A stretch of DNA of 64,000 nucleotides from Pempheris klunzingeri (GCF_042242105.1 NC_092023.1:15946433-16010432), one strand, 5' to 3'; shown: positions 51,701-63,399, numbered from the stretch's first letter. The notes: generated from the letters alone by a model not told the origin. Numbers and translations: made by a program.

Positions 51701-54700
51701 TACTGCACACTATTTAATAGGAAGTGTTTTTGTCATTTATTGAGAGTTCAGAAAAAGTTATTGGTGCATTTTCTTTTAGTGAAACACTAAAATCACACTT
51801 TTTAAAACGTTTTTAATTTAAAACTTTTGTGTTAAGAGTGCAAAAGAAAAAACATGCAAGTTAAATCGGCTACATTAATCAGCCCATAACGCTAATGAGA
51901 AGTGATTTCAGTTCAGCTCCTACCTGTGAACATTTGCGAAGGTAGTCGAGAGCCGGCAGGCAGAGGTCAGTGGAGCTGTGACCCGACACGTGGACACAGT
52001 CTCCAATCTCCTTATAATCCACCTCTCCTACACACAAACAGACAGCCACACAGAAACTTACAACTAGGTACAATATAATTGGGAAAACATGTAAGTAACC
52101 ATGCAAATCGTACATGCATGTCATGAACATCTTACAGTCTAGTGTCCATTTCCAGGAAAAATAAACCCCCTAAAAGGCTTGTAAAATTAATCTGAAACTA
52201 CTAAATACTTATACCGTAGTTACTAGCACACATGTTCATAGCACTACTCTGTATATAGCACCTGTAATCCTGTAATTCTGTATATTCTGTACATACCTTA
52301 TATATATTTCTGCACTTTTTCTACAAATTGCACTTCTGGTTAGATGCCAAACTGCATTTCATTGCCTTGTACTGTACAGGTGTAATGACAATAAAGTTGA
52401 ATCTAATCTAATCTAATCTAATCTAAAACAGCATTTAGACGTGAGACGTACCTAAACCTTTGACGAACTTCAGGAGACACATGATGTAGTCCGTGGCAGC
52501 GTTGGCAAAAACCTGGATGTTGTCAGTGTTGATGAAAGCCTCGAAGACATCGAACACTGGAGCCTGGGACTTCCCTAGAGGAGAGAGTGCAGGGGAGGGA
52601 TGGAATGGACGAAGGGGAAAGTGAGAAGGAAAAGGAAAAAAAAAAAAAAAGAGGAAGGATTCAGACGCAGGTGATTGGAGAAGACGAGCAAAAGTTGTTG
52701 AGAAAAGAAGACAGAAGAAAAATATTGGTTGTTTTGGGATTTAAAGAAAACACGACTTTCAGGACTGTCAGATGGTGAACTTGAGGTATTTTCTTAATAA
52801 ACTGTGTGTGTATTATTTCGGTACAGAGCCAGTCAGACGTACCCATGGAGTATTCACCCAGCAGATAGTCTTTGGTGTCGGTCTTGCTGCTGTGGACAGT
52901 CCTCAGAGCGCTGAACAGAGGCCTCCACCCTGAGAGGATCTGCGGAGAACACATCTCCACCAGCTCGCCTATCGATGTTATCACCTGCAGGGGGGGGGAA
53001 AGCAGGGAAAACCTTTTAACCTGTGTGTAAAGGTGCTACACGTACTGCCTCGCGCTGTCCGCTTTGCGATTTACTGATTGATGTGACGCTTCCTGCGATT
53101 CACGAGATTTGACTGGTCACCTGGTCCTGAACGTCCTCGTCACAGAGCTCCAGCTGCATGATGTGCTCGAAGGGCCTGAAGAGCGCCTCGTTAAAGTGAA
53201 AGTGCGGAAGCTCCGCCCAGCTCGTCAGCACCTCCGTCAGAACATCGTGGATGAAGGAAACGGCCTTCTGGGATACGTGTCGCTCTTTGTGACATGCCGC
53301 CTGGGAAAAGGAGGAACGGGAAGGAGGAACGTTTACTGTGTTTGCAATTCTTCACATAACTGATATTAACCCTAGAACACTAACGTTAAAATTAGTAACA
53401 CTATCACTAACGTCGGGTATATTTTACCAGATATAATATCCCAGATAAAATACAGTTTTCATCAATTTATGTAAAAGTACAACATTGTATGCCAAATTGT
53501 AGTACTCTTCTTTAATTTCCCAATATACAATATTACATAAAATAAAAAAAAGGTACCATGGGGGACCCTTTAAAAAGGCAGCAAAATTATTGAAAAATCA
53601 GGTAATCCTAAATGAGAAATTTCCAAACAAAAAAAATAATGGAGCTGGGAACTTGTTCTTCGGTCCACCCATTCCTGGGACATGTGAGCCTTGTCAGGTG
53701 AAGGCACAGTCTTCCTGCATCACTGACAACTGTGGGATTTAAACACATAAACACTAACATCGGGTAAATTCCACCCGTAAAATATGTTACTGTCTATCAC
53801 TAACGTCGGGTGAAAATCACCCGAATGCATGCCTCTTGAAAAAACCATAGATGGGAGGAGGGAAACAAACATACCATTAATAACATCAGTGAGCAGCCTG
53901 AAGCTACCCAGGGACCCATGCAACTCAGACAGCAGCAACACAATGAAAATCACATGATAAAGAATTGTGTGGGTGAAAATCACCCGACGTTAGTGTTCTA
54001 GGGTTAATTACATACATACACATAGGCGTACCCTCAAGGTGCTTTGTGCAGTAAATCTTTATATTGTGGCTTTCATACCCATTTTGAGCATATTCTTAAC
54101 AAATAGACTCCTCTGTAATTTCCTTTTATAAACTCAGAGTTACCGGAACATGTGAAAAACAATCATGGCAGAGTATTTCATCAAAGGTACAATTAGTAGG
54201 GTTTGTCAGTTGCAGTTTGTAAAATCAACGTTCAAACATCATTTTCGTAGCTTCCTCCAGGATACGTGCTTACATCTGGCACCTGGTCGCCACATGTGAG
54301 TCCTGCCCTCACACCCTGCGTGCAGATACTGGCTGGGGGTTACACAGCAGCTGCCCAGAAATGTCCCAAACACAGCAAAATAAGGTCATGCCGGCAGAGG
54401 ACAGGATCTCTGCAGATACAGACACCACCACACACTTCAAGTGGGTCATAAGTGATCAGTGAAGGGGATTATTTTTGTATTAGTCTGTACTTAGTTCTTT
54501 TTAGGAAAATCCTACTCATGTTATCCTTAAATATCCCTGCAAGTGTGTGTCCCATTGTATGAAAATTGAAAGACGGTGCTGGACTGTACTTCCATTTGGA
54601 CCTGACCAACTCTCTGTCAAAGCTTTTGAATGAACGCATCACAGGCACACAGTAATGCAGTAATGCGACCGATGATGGACCCTGTGAGATGGCGCTGTGT

Positions 54701-55090
54701 GTGTGTGGCAGCCAGTCGCAGCAGCTCTCTCCGTGTTTTTGAAAGAGGATGAAGTTCTCTACCTCCACCAGGTGTGGGGCCACCACGCTCCACGCCCTCA
54801 TCATGTGCAGCAGGGGCCGGTTCTTGTTCCTGACGATCCGCAGCATGGCCTCGCCCAGGCGGAAGAGATGGAGAGCACTGCGTCTCTCTAGCGTCGACTT
54901 GGCCTCGCCTATGGGTACACAGGCGGAACAAAAAGACTTGGATTAGCCTTAAGTCATGTTTTTATTTCATCTAATATTCAATTCGTACAAGTGTAATATT
55001 TACTTTATATAAGTTACCCAATGAGGGATTTTGTTTTTGTAAATCTGTAATTAGTAGGATCAAAGAAGATGAAACAAACTGAAGATTGCA

Positions 55091-55135
<45 letters not shown>

Positions 55136-55273
55136 CTGGCATTGCCAGTGAGTAGTCTCCAGTCTCAGTAACAGAGTCAAACAGTTGAGACTGAGAAGCT
55201 TTCCGAAGCTGCTGCAAGAAGCCGACAAGACCAACCAGGTTCAGCTTGGTAGCTGCTTCTTCAAACAACCTGG

Positions 55274-55334
<61 letters not shown>

Positions 55335-55745
55335 ACACACAGAAAGTGTTTCATTACATCCATTTGATGATCTACAGTACAGATGTTTATATATCATCAA
55401 GCTTCCCTTGAAGGGCCTGTCATGTAAAGTGAAGTCAAGTCAGGTGAAGAACAAACACTTAAACACTGTGAGTATTTAGAGTACAGAGGATCAAAGTTTC
55501 AAGGCAGAAAAGCAGCGGTGTCGCCCTTTAAGCTGAGGTTTTTTTGGGACGGCCCTGAGCAGAGGAGTATTTACTATGTTTTGGCACCACTTCCAGCTTG
55601 TAAATGTGTTCAGTCCATCTGTTCCAAAAGATCAGAGGGAACATTTTTTTGTATTCGCTCCTAAAAGCAGCCTAGATAACTGGTTATATAAGAGATGATC
55701 CTTGGAATAAACATGCACGTATAGACACGCTCTATATTTACTGCT

Positions 55746-55783
<38 letters not shown>

Positions 55784-57344
55784 GGTTGTGCCAAGGAATA
55801 AACTTTGATAACTGCAGAGCTGATGACACGCGCACTTACACACACACACATTTATATACTTGTAAAGACTTTACTTACACTTAACTCCTAACGTGATCCT
55901 TAAACCTGCTTTAGCCCTTAAACAACCCTTTAAAAAAAAGTGATGACCACTCAAACTTATTTCAAATGTCGTCACCTCTCAAAAACATCCTTACTATACA
56001 AATTAGTCCTCACAAAGACAAAAGTGAAAGAGCACTCAAGCAGCTCAGTGCTGCTGCTGCCGCCATCTTGTGGCTGTTATGAAAGGTAAAGCACCATCAG
56101 TGAAAAGGGGCTTCCTCAAATAAATTAATTCACCAAGACTCACCATCATGCTGGCTGCTAATTTAACACGGTGATAACAAAAGAAGAAACAGACAGTGTA
56201 TTGGCCTCTCGCACTTGAATTATAAACTGAACTGAGGGAGCTGTCATTTTTCATGCACCTTTGTAAAACCGAGAGAGTCGGTTAGAACGCATTTCTGTCA
56301 CGGTTTCCTTTCTTTTAAAAAGAAAATATGGGTGAAATACAACTAAAATGTCTTAGATGTGAATATAATGTCTGTTATATAACCTCTGAGCATGTTAATT
56401 AATGATTCATCTACCAGTTCCTTTTCCGATTGTCTGATTTAGTCAAATGCTTAGTCAAATGGGACACGCTTCACTTGTTTTTTTCTGACCAAGAGTCCAA
56501 AAGCCAAGCACATTAAACGTATGTGTTTCTGTACATCTGTGCCCTACCTGTCGGCCTGTGTTGACAGCGTACACACAGCCTTGGCAGCACTAGTCCCAGT
56601 CATCAGGCTGCTGCTCTTCAGGTCCAGACCTCGGCCTCCTCTGCTGCTCTCCCTCAGCAGCTCCTGGATGGACAGAGGCTGGACAACCGGCTGGCTCAGG
56701 GCCAGCTCCGAGGCCTCCGGGCTGGGCTCGCAGCTCAGCTCCAGCCCCAGGTCCACGCCGGCTATCTGCTGGCTCTGCTGGGTGATGGTGGTTAAAGAGG
56801 ACGGCTGCGACGAGCCGTCGCTGAAGTGGGTGTGCTCCAGTGAACTGATGTACTCAGTCACCCTGGCAGAGGGGGAGGCAAGAAAAGGCAAGATGAAGAG
56901 GAGAGAGAAAGAAAGAGAGAAAATAAAGAGGTAAAGGAGGTGTGACAGAAAAGTAGAATCTCCATTTTTACATTGACTAACAAGTGTGTGCTTGAAATTA
57001 ATTTCAAAAACATTGAACATCCCAAAAGATATTGGAAGTAGCCAAACTTTTACTCCTTCTATTGTTATGGAAACATGAACAGAACATGACCAAAACTTAC
57101 TAGACAAACTCAAAGACAATGCTGCTTCCATAAAATGTTTATTTTTATTTTTTTTATTTCGCCTTTGAGTTTTTGGAATTCTATTCAATTTGTTATTTGA
57201 ATAAAAATTTAACGGCATAAGTTTCATTGTAAAACAAAAAAAAAGTTGTGTAAACTGGAAGCATTATGTTACACACAGCGAATTTAAGCAATTATTGTTC
57301 AAAACAGATAAACTGAATATCCAATATATCTTGCAGTATTTTGC

Positions 57345-57388
<44 letters not shown>

Positions 57389-57542
57389 CCTGAAGACATG
57401 TGGCCAGCAGTCGTGGTTGTGGCTACCCATCTCCAGTCCCACGTTCAGGATGGCGTCCATACACAACACATGAGCCGTGTGGAGGCGAACTCCCTGAGAA
57501 CGACCGATCAGCTCCAGGCGCTGCTCAACACGCTGTTTCACT

Positions 57543-57580
<38 letters not shown>

Positions 57581-57620
57581 AGACACACACACACACACGC
57601 ACACACACACACGCATACAC

Positions 57621-57680
<60 letters not shown>

Positions 57681-60600
57681 TGCAGAGGAGAGTTTTCTGA
57701 TGTTCCCACAGCAACCACTAGATGTCACTATTTTCTTACTGATAGCACCTTTAGCATCAATCCTTTTTACTGAAATTAGGAAAATAATCATCCAGATCTC
57801 CTTTTGTTTGAGCTTTTAGCCCTTGATCAAATGTTCAAAGCCAATGCTGTCCACTCACATTGTGTGTTACGGTTTTTCAAACGTGTGTTATTGTGGGCTC
57901 ATATATGTGTGTGTGTATTCATCAGTCACTCGCTGGTCTTGTCACAGATCTCCTCATCTTCATCGCTCAGGCGCCATCAAAGGTTTAGCTTGTGTGGACA
58001 TTGTAAAGAGAACCGGTGTGCGCTCTCGTACCTTGTGTGATGGCGTCTCCCGTCTCTCCTGCCTCCTTCTCCTCCTTCTCCTCCTGCACACACGAGGCGG
58101 CGGCCATCTGGGCCAAAGCTGACGCACAGTTGGCAGCCACACCTGATGGGCACACATTAATACACACTGTGGAAAGGCAAGCTGTTGACTTTCATTCATT
58201 CTCTCATTCTAAAATCATCAATATCGCACAAAGAAAATGTAACTCTTCCTCTCATCCAAAGTTAGACTCCACCGCTAAGACATTTCACAGATTTACGCAC
58301 AGTATATCTAGTTGTTCTACTCCTTTGGGTGTAATTAAATTCAAACTGGCAGTAAAAAAAACTGTACCATCCCTGCCCACATACCGCCCTCTCCCCACAG
58401 CCAAAGTTGTACACCATGTGTTCATTCATATTCATTAGCGCTTCTGTGCTGACAATTTAAATCAGTTTTCTTCCCATTGGCCATGCAGTTGCGCCAGTAT
58501 CTGTTTAGAACTGATTTCTAAAAAGGAGTGGATAATAACATGAATTTCCCCTGATATTCTCTCTAAAATCTGCAGTTAAGAGGCTCTATGAAAACCTTAA
58601 CCTCTCTGTTAACCTCCGGCGGAGCTGTGCGTCTCCATAAGGGTTCGGGCTGTTAAAGAGCAGCAGTCTCTTGTGGAAACTTGATTAATGTGATGCACGA
58701 TGAAGCTGAGAAAGAACATCAACACTCAGGAAAACCTGCCCTGGATGAAGACGACGTTCTGAAACCAATCTGCACATCGCATAAGCCACAGATATAAATG
58801 TTAATATTCACAATACCAGCAGAGAGCCATAATGTCCAGTTATGGCTTTAAGTATAGTATAGAGTAATTATCTTACTTTTTCTAGCATTGTGCATTGGCA
58901 TTTATGTTCCTGTAGCAAGTTTAAACCTGCAGTGCATCATATCTTATTATTTTCTGTATCACTGAAATAAGAGTCGATTGATGTCCTGCACATTTGCACA
59001 CTGCAAAGTTCATTTTAAAACTGAAAGGGCGTCCTCGTCCTCTAGTGTGGAGGATGGACTTAGGGCTCCTCATAGGCAACTTTGAGCAGACACCATAATT
59101 CAGACAGGAGACTTGTTTTGATCGTTAATGCATGATGATGGATGGGTGTAATTTACCAGGACTTGATAAGCTGCCAATAGATGATGCCATTTAATGTTAC
59201 TTAAAAGCCCTGCACACCCTCACAGGTGTTTTTTCAAATATTATTATTATTATTATTAGACCTCTGCTCAGGTTGAAGTGGAGTAGAACCTATGCTCTGG
59301 CCCTGGTCCCACCTCCATTTGTCGTCCCGAAGCAGTTGTGGAGAACAATAAAACCTTCTGACAGTAAGTCTGCCTTCTCATGAATCCACTAACCCCATCT
59401 GAAAACATCCTACAAAGTTAAGAGGTGTCTCGCGTTCACTTTGTTTTACAGTTGCTGCTGATCATTTCACGGATCTTAAAGGCAGTATGTGATGTAACTC
59501 AGCAGCTGAATGAGCAGGACGGAAAAGTGCTGGGGGAGCGACTCTAATGACACATCATCAATATGTGCCGCACCCGAACAGCTCTGGTTTCGAATCCGAA
59601 TCTTTGAATCTGTTCCAGCTCCAGGGCTGTCGTTGACCCTGACCTCTCTGTGTTGGGAGAGGGGAGGGAAGAGCAGAGAGAGAAATGTGCTGTATCCCGT
59701 TTTTTCTTATCAATCCAGACACGAGACACAGGTTTCACTCACCCAAGGCGCAGCTGAGCGCAGCAGCTTTGCGTAGGCCGTCCAAGCTCAGACATATGGT
59801 GTCTCTCTCCCTCTGGCTCTGCTCTTTCACCCCCTCTGCTCCCAGGATGAAGGCCAGGCCCTTGGAGCTGCCCGCCATGCGGCCTGTCAGCGGCGTGGAC
59901 AGCACATCGATCAGGTTCTTCCACACGCCGGTGAGGATGAAGCGAGAGAACACAGCTCCTGAAAAACGCACAGAGGCTCAGCTGAGGAGTGTCACCGAGG
60001 AGAGAGAGGATACATGAGATGAATGGTTCTGCTGCTGATTTGTGTGAAATGATGAGCGGATCAGACAATATTTGCTCCATTCGATTTTGCAACACACACA
60101 CATGCACACAAAAAGAGTATACTGTCATCTGGGATGACTCAGCAGTGGTTACCATGGTAATTCTGGCCCATCCTTTGTCCTCCAGGGAGATGCAGAAGTG
60201 GCTCAGGTGTTCCCTGGCTCATTGTCTCTCTGCTTCTGCCCTCTCCTGCTCTTTTTTTTTGTCCAAGCTGACCTGATGCTGTCAGCTCTGTTCGTGTTTG
60301 TGCTGTTTCTGTCATCTGTCATGAAATATGCCAACTCTAGACCGGTTTATGATTGCCATGCACTCTTTAATATCCCACTTGCGACTGAAAAACTAGAGAA
60401 GTATGACCTGGGTGGACAGAAAAGTCCTCTTCCCCTTTTCCTACTGGGAATACTTGCTCAACTGCGCTGAGCTTGACTGAGAGTTTGACTTGTTGTGTTA
60501 CTGTTTTATGGTTTTTGCTATTCTGATTGTACGGCACTTTAGTTCAAGTTTAGTTTAAATGTGCTTTACGAATACATTTGGATTTGATTTGAATTTCTCC

Positions 60601-62632
60601 AAACTCCTCATTTGTTTTTCCCCCTAATTACATCTCACTTTACACCAAACGTCTATTAAAATCTTGTAACTTTTGTAAAAGACTGAACGTAAACCTGAGT
60701 TAAAACATACTGAAAATAAAAAAGTTTTATTTCCATTTTTACTGCGGAAGCTGGCGATGCAGAGCTCATTGGCTCTAATTATCTGCCAATGTTTTGTGCC
60801 CTACAGTTGGATATGGTTCAAACTGTAGGGCACTTAACGTAATGTTATTTCAGTTTGACCGGGCTTGCTGCAAAAAAGGTTTCGCAAAAAAAGATTGGAG
60901 CTGTTCTGGGATGCTTCACCTCTCAGCGCACAGTCAGTGGAGCATCCTCAACTCATTAGCTCAGCAGCAGTTTCAGGGTGAGTGAACCCTATTTAGAAGG
61001 GTTGAGCTGGTCTGATTCAGAGGCTCCAATCATGAAACATCTTCGAGGTTTCGACCTACAGCAAAAACCCCTCTGCTGGCTGAAGAGAATTAAAAGTCTG
61101 TCTCAAGTTTTAGGCGAACAACTTTCTGTATATATTATGCCACAAATAAATCACTAATTCTGTTATAGAAATGTGAAACTAATGAATAATTCATTGAGAA
61201 AATGAGTGAGCCAGTTCATCAATAAATCTGTCAATATCCGGGGGGGTGGGGGGGGGTGGGGGGTTATGACAACAAGCTACTGACCTGCCATCATAGTGTC
61301 ACTGCCTGCCTTGTCACAGCTGAGTGGTGATCGGCTGGATGCCCTCCTGATCAGCTGACCTCCAATCGCACTGCTGCCCAGACCATCGATATCTGGGGGG
61401 GGGGGGGGAGTCACATATAAGTTCTGTGTAAATATCGGTAATTGTAATTCTAATGTCATGAGAAGGATTTTCACATAATTTTAGTAACTTTGTAGTTATC
61501 CTCAGGGGAAAAAATTACAGAGACTGAAGTGCTGTGAGGGCTTTGGTTTGAAGACTTAATTTTTTAAGAACTCAAAGCAGTAAGTTATTAAACTGAGTGA
61601 TGTCCCCTAGCCCAGTGAGAACACGGCTTGCAGTATATCATTTGGAGACAAGCCAGGCACATAAACGGCTGTGTGTGTGTGTGTGTGTGTACCTGTCAGC
61701 ATGGTGATGAGCGGCAGTGTGTGGTCCTCTGGTGAGCCCCAGTACCCAGCCTCGGCCAGCAGGTTGCGCTCTAAAACCTGGTGGTAGAGCGCCTCAATCC
61801 AGGCCTGAGACAGAACCACGAGGACTCCGCTGCTCTGGATCAGACGCACAAACTCCTTCTGCACAAAGCACACACCAGATCTATTTATGTATTCAGCCGA
61901 CTGTACAAAGTCTGCAAATGCATCACATTCTATTCCATTTCTAATATATTTTCTCATCCTCTACCACTCCAGAAGAGAAGCAAGCAGATCTTTAACTAAA
62001 CTAAAAATAACAACACCACAATGTGTAAATGCTCCATTAGATGTATGTTTTAGATCCTCAGGCAGAGACCTTTTGTCTCTTCCAGAGTCCAGGCTGAAAA
62101 GTAAAGAGGACAGAGCCTTTGCTATCAGGGCCCTGAGACTCGGGAATGACCTGCCCGAGGACATAAGGATGGCTGAGTCAGCATCCTTGTTCCTAAGTCT
62201 CTTCCCAAAACTTATTTTTACCAGAAACCATTTCCCCGCTTTTTACTTGATTTTATTTGTTTTAATTTCTTGCATATGATTTCATTATTTTACCTTTGTC
62301 TTTTACTCCCTTTTCTGTTTTACAATGTGTATATTCTTTATGGTCTCACAGTTAAAAATATAATTATCATTATTGTTATTATATGTGTGTCTGAGCCTTC
62401 AGTATGTCGTCATGTTTAACATCCCCTGTAAACTGATATTGTGGGGGAATCAGCGGTCGACTCACCAGGCTGAGGACGGGTGAGAGCGTCCGCCGTCTGT
62501 AGTAGTCGCAGCAGCAGAGCTTGAGGTTGAGTAGGAGAGCGTAGTACGACACCAGGTAGAGACCGTCTGCGTTCATCAGAGACTGACAGCTCAGAGTGTC
62601 GCCGGCCTCGAAACCTGGAGAGTGGATCCCAC
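36732..62632 (-). CDS. arfgef3: ARFGEF3 (BIG3), C-terminal 1510 residues; 5' part outside window
   Basis: Brefeldin A-inhibited GEF protein 3, a large ARF-GEF relative of the secretory pathway. In mammals it is linked to granule biogenesis in endocrine pancreas and to prohibitin-2 binding. Exons in order: 62632-62466, 61858-61693, 61392-61285, 59958-59743, 58142-58032, 57540-57390, 56862-56548, 55269-55136, 54908-54763, 53300-53121, 52984-52843, 52574-52452, 52027-51924, 51295-51151, 51033-50905, 50754-50578, 49278-49164, 48852-48750, 45236-45105, 44229-44099, 42311-42093, 41981-41810, 40678-40577, 40069-39684, 39119-38651, 36923-36732. All phases agree and no internal stop occurs. Landmarks are [106 protein letters not shown] and the end [21 protein letters not shown]1/2 are excluded by these tails. 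The Sec7 domain should lie beyond 64000. Confidence 0.93.
40788..41138. repeat. Large TA/CA compound microsatellite in arfgef3 intron
   Basis: About 350 bases of alternating TA, CA and TACA blocks with GTGTGT at the left edge and ATGTGTGT at the right. All the Tyr/Ile/His/Thr frames here are artefacts of the repeat. Confidence 0.95.
45237..48749. other. Longest arfgef3 intron in the window
   Basis: This 3.5 kb intron has (TG)n near 45513-45533 and (CA)n near 46673-46702, 46821-46840 and 47095-47112. It shows no further exon, and the phases on both sides (0/0) require none. Confidence 0.6.
48711..48747. repeat. (TG)n, sense (CA)n, at an arfgef3 donor
   Basis: On the transcript strand this reads GT(AC)n immediately after the exon 48852-48750. 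Confidence 0.9.
49586..50516. mobile_element. hAT-like non-autonomous element in arfgef3 intron
   Basis: The 931 bp element has short inverted tips CAGTGGTGG and CCACCACTG. It is flanked by near-identical 8-base duplications, ATTAACAG at 49578-49585 and ATTAAAAG at 50517-50524. Eight-base duplications are the hAT hallmark. The interior is AT-rich with several AAGTACTTGAGTAAA-type words and no transposase. Confidence 0.65.
52240..52430 (+). mobile_element. Non-LTR retrotransposon 3' tail (LINE fragment)
   Basis: TGCATTTCATTGCC..GTAATGACAATAAAGTTGAA followed by a tandem ATCTA/TCTAA repeat at about 52400-52425 is the form of a fish L2-like LINE 3' end with its pentamer tail. No reverse-transcriptase frame remains. 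Confidence 0.6.
53366..54007. mobile_element. TTAA-bounded MITE with repeated internal motif
   Basis: 642 bp with perfect 20-base inverted ends TTAACCCTAGAACACTAACG including TTAA. Sub-terminal and internal copies of CACTAACGTCGGGT and TGAAAATCACCCG recur in both orientations (near 53395, 53760, 53800 and 53970). The minus-strand frame 53983-53720 is hydrophobic at its start, but I do not recognise it as a protein. Confidence 0.8.
55093..55132. repeat. (TG)n, sense (CA)n, at donor of exon 55269-55136
   Basis: About 20 units; the transcript reads GT(AC)n right at the splice donor. Confidence 0.95.
55275..55341. repeat. (CA)n, sense (UG)n, at acceptor of exon 55269-55136
   Basis: About 33 units with one TA interruption, ending 6 bases before the acceptor. 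They replace the normal polypyrimidine tract. Confidence 0.95.
55751..55781. repeat. (TG)n microsatellite in arfgef3 intron
   Basis: About 15 TG units, not next to an exon. Confidence 0.9.
57349..57385. repeat. (TG)n, sense (CA)n, at donor of exon 57540-57390
   Basis: About 18 units; the transcript reads GTATACACAC from the donor onward. Confidence 0.95.
57545..57677. repeat. (CA)n, sense (UG)n, at acceptor of exon 57540-57390
   Basis: About 130 bases of CA with CAGA and CACG interruptions, ending within 5 bases of the acceptor. The long His-Thr and Cys-Val frames here are artefacts. Confidence 0.95.
58143..59742. other. arfgef3 intron, no feature seen
   Basis: A 1.6 kb intron with phase 1 on both sides. 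No exon, repeat end or RNA gene is identified apart from a short ATT triplet run near 59241-59258. Confidence 0.5.
61240..61263. repeat. G-rich run downstream of exon 61392-61285
   Basis: Nearly pure G with two T interruptions on the plus strand. In the transcript it is a C-rich tract about 20 bases after the donor. Confidence 0.9.
61395..61408. repeat. Poly-G (sense poly-C) at acceptor of exon 61392-61285
   Basis: Fourteen G on the plus strand. In the sense strand this is an all-C polypyrimidine tract directly before the CAG acceptor. Confidence 0.9.
61671..61690. repeat. (GT)n, sense (CA)n, at donor of exon 61858-61693
   Basis: Ten units; the transcript reads GTACACAC from the donor onward. 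Confidence 0.9.
61950..62280 (+). mobile_element. LINE fragment: C-terminus of a non-LTR reverse-transcriptase polyprotein
   Basis: The plus-strand frame at about 62090-62200 reads [19 protein letters not shown] followed by [11 protein letters not shown]. This is the tail signature (RLWNxLPExIR..SLxxFKxxLK) common to fish non-LTR reverse-transcriptase ORFs. It lies in an arfgef3 intron in the opposite orientation to the gene, and no catalytic domain is present. Confidence 0.6.
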
Positions 62633-62856
62633 CTGAGGAGAGAGGAGGGGACTTTTTTAAAACTTCCCAGTGCTCATTACATTACATCATTAAACAATCC
62701 AATTTTTTTTTAAAAATCAGTCATGAGAAACAGAGAAAAAAAAAACAGAAGCTGTAGAAGATTTTGGACGGTTACAGAAATTGTACAATGTAGTACAGTG
62801 TTCAGTGATATATAATTAAGCTTTGGCAACATTCACACCATTAAAGTTTATTGGAT

Positions 62857-63383
62857 TTGAGAATGAGAGAGTGAATAGGACACAGAGGGACGAATGGAGG
62901 GAGAGAAAGATATAGAGGCGGTGAATAGAAGAAGAAAGCGGTGGGAGAAGAGAAAATCGGGGAGTGAATGATGCACGAAGGGAATTAAACGGGGAAGGAG
63001 TGAGAGAAATGAGGAGACTGAAAGAGAAAGTAAGGAGGGAAAACAGGAGAGAAGGGGGGAGAAAGAGGAGGGGGAGAGACAAGGGAAGCAGACAGAAAGA
63101 GGAGGAAGACAGAAAGGGAGGCAGGCAGAGATGAAGGTAAAGAGAGACGCTAGGCTGATAGAAAGGGGTAAGAAGAGACAGTGGGAGGAAAGATGGGATG
63201 TTAGAGGGTGAGAGGGGGAATGTGGGTACAGGTGTGGAGTAGGGGGAGGAGGGAAAGACAGGAAAAGAGAGACAGAAACAGCGAGAGGGACACTGGTAAA
63301 AGGCGGGGGAGGGCAGGGCGGAGAAACAGACAGGTGGAGAGAGGACAGAGGAAATAAGTGTGAAGGTGAGAGGAGGCAGTGAG
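62857..63383. repeat. Long polypurine tract
   Basis: More than 500 bases of almost pure G/A on the plus strand (GAGAGA, GGAGGG and AAAGAGG mixtures), not a short-unit microsatellite. The Ser/Pro/Leu-rich frames on the minus strand are a by-product of this composition, not proteins. Confidence 0.9.
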
Positions 63384-63399
63384 ATATCATCTGCTAGCT

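Noticed and set aside
57299-57819. His-Thr and Cys-Val-rich frames near the arfgef3 exon at 57390-57540
   Set aside because: Microsatellite translation; only the exon part is real.
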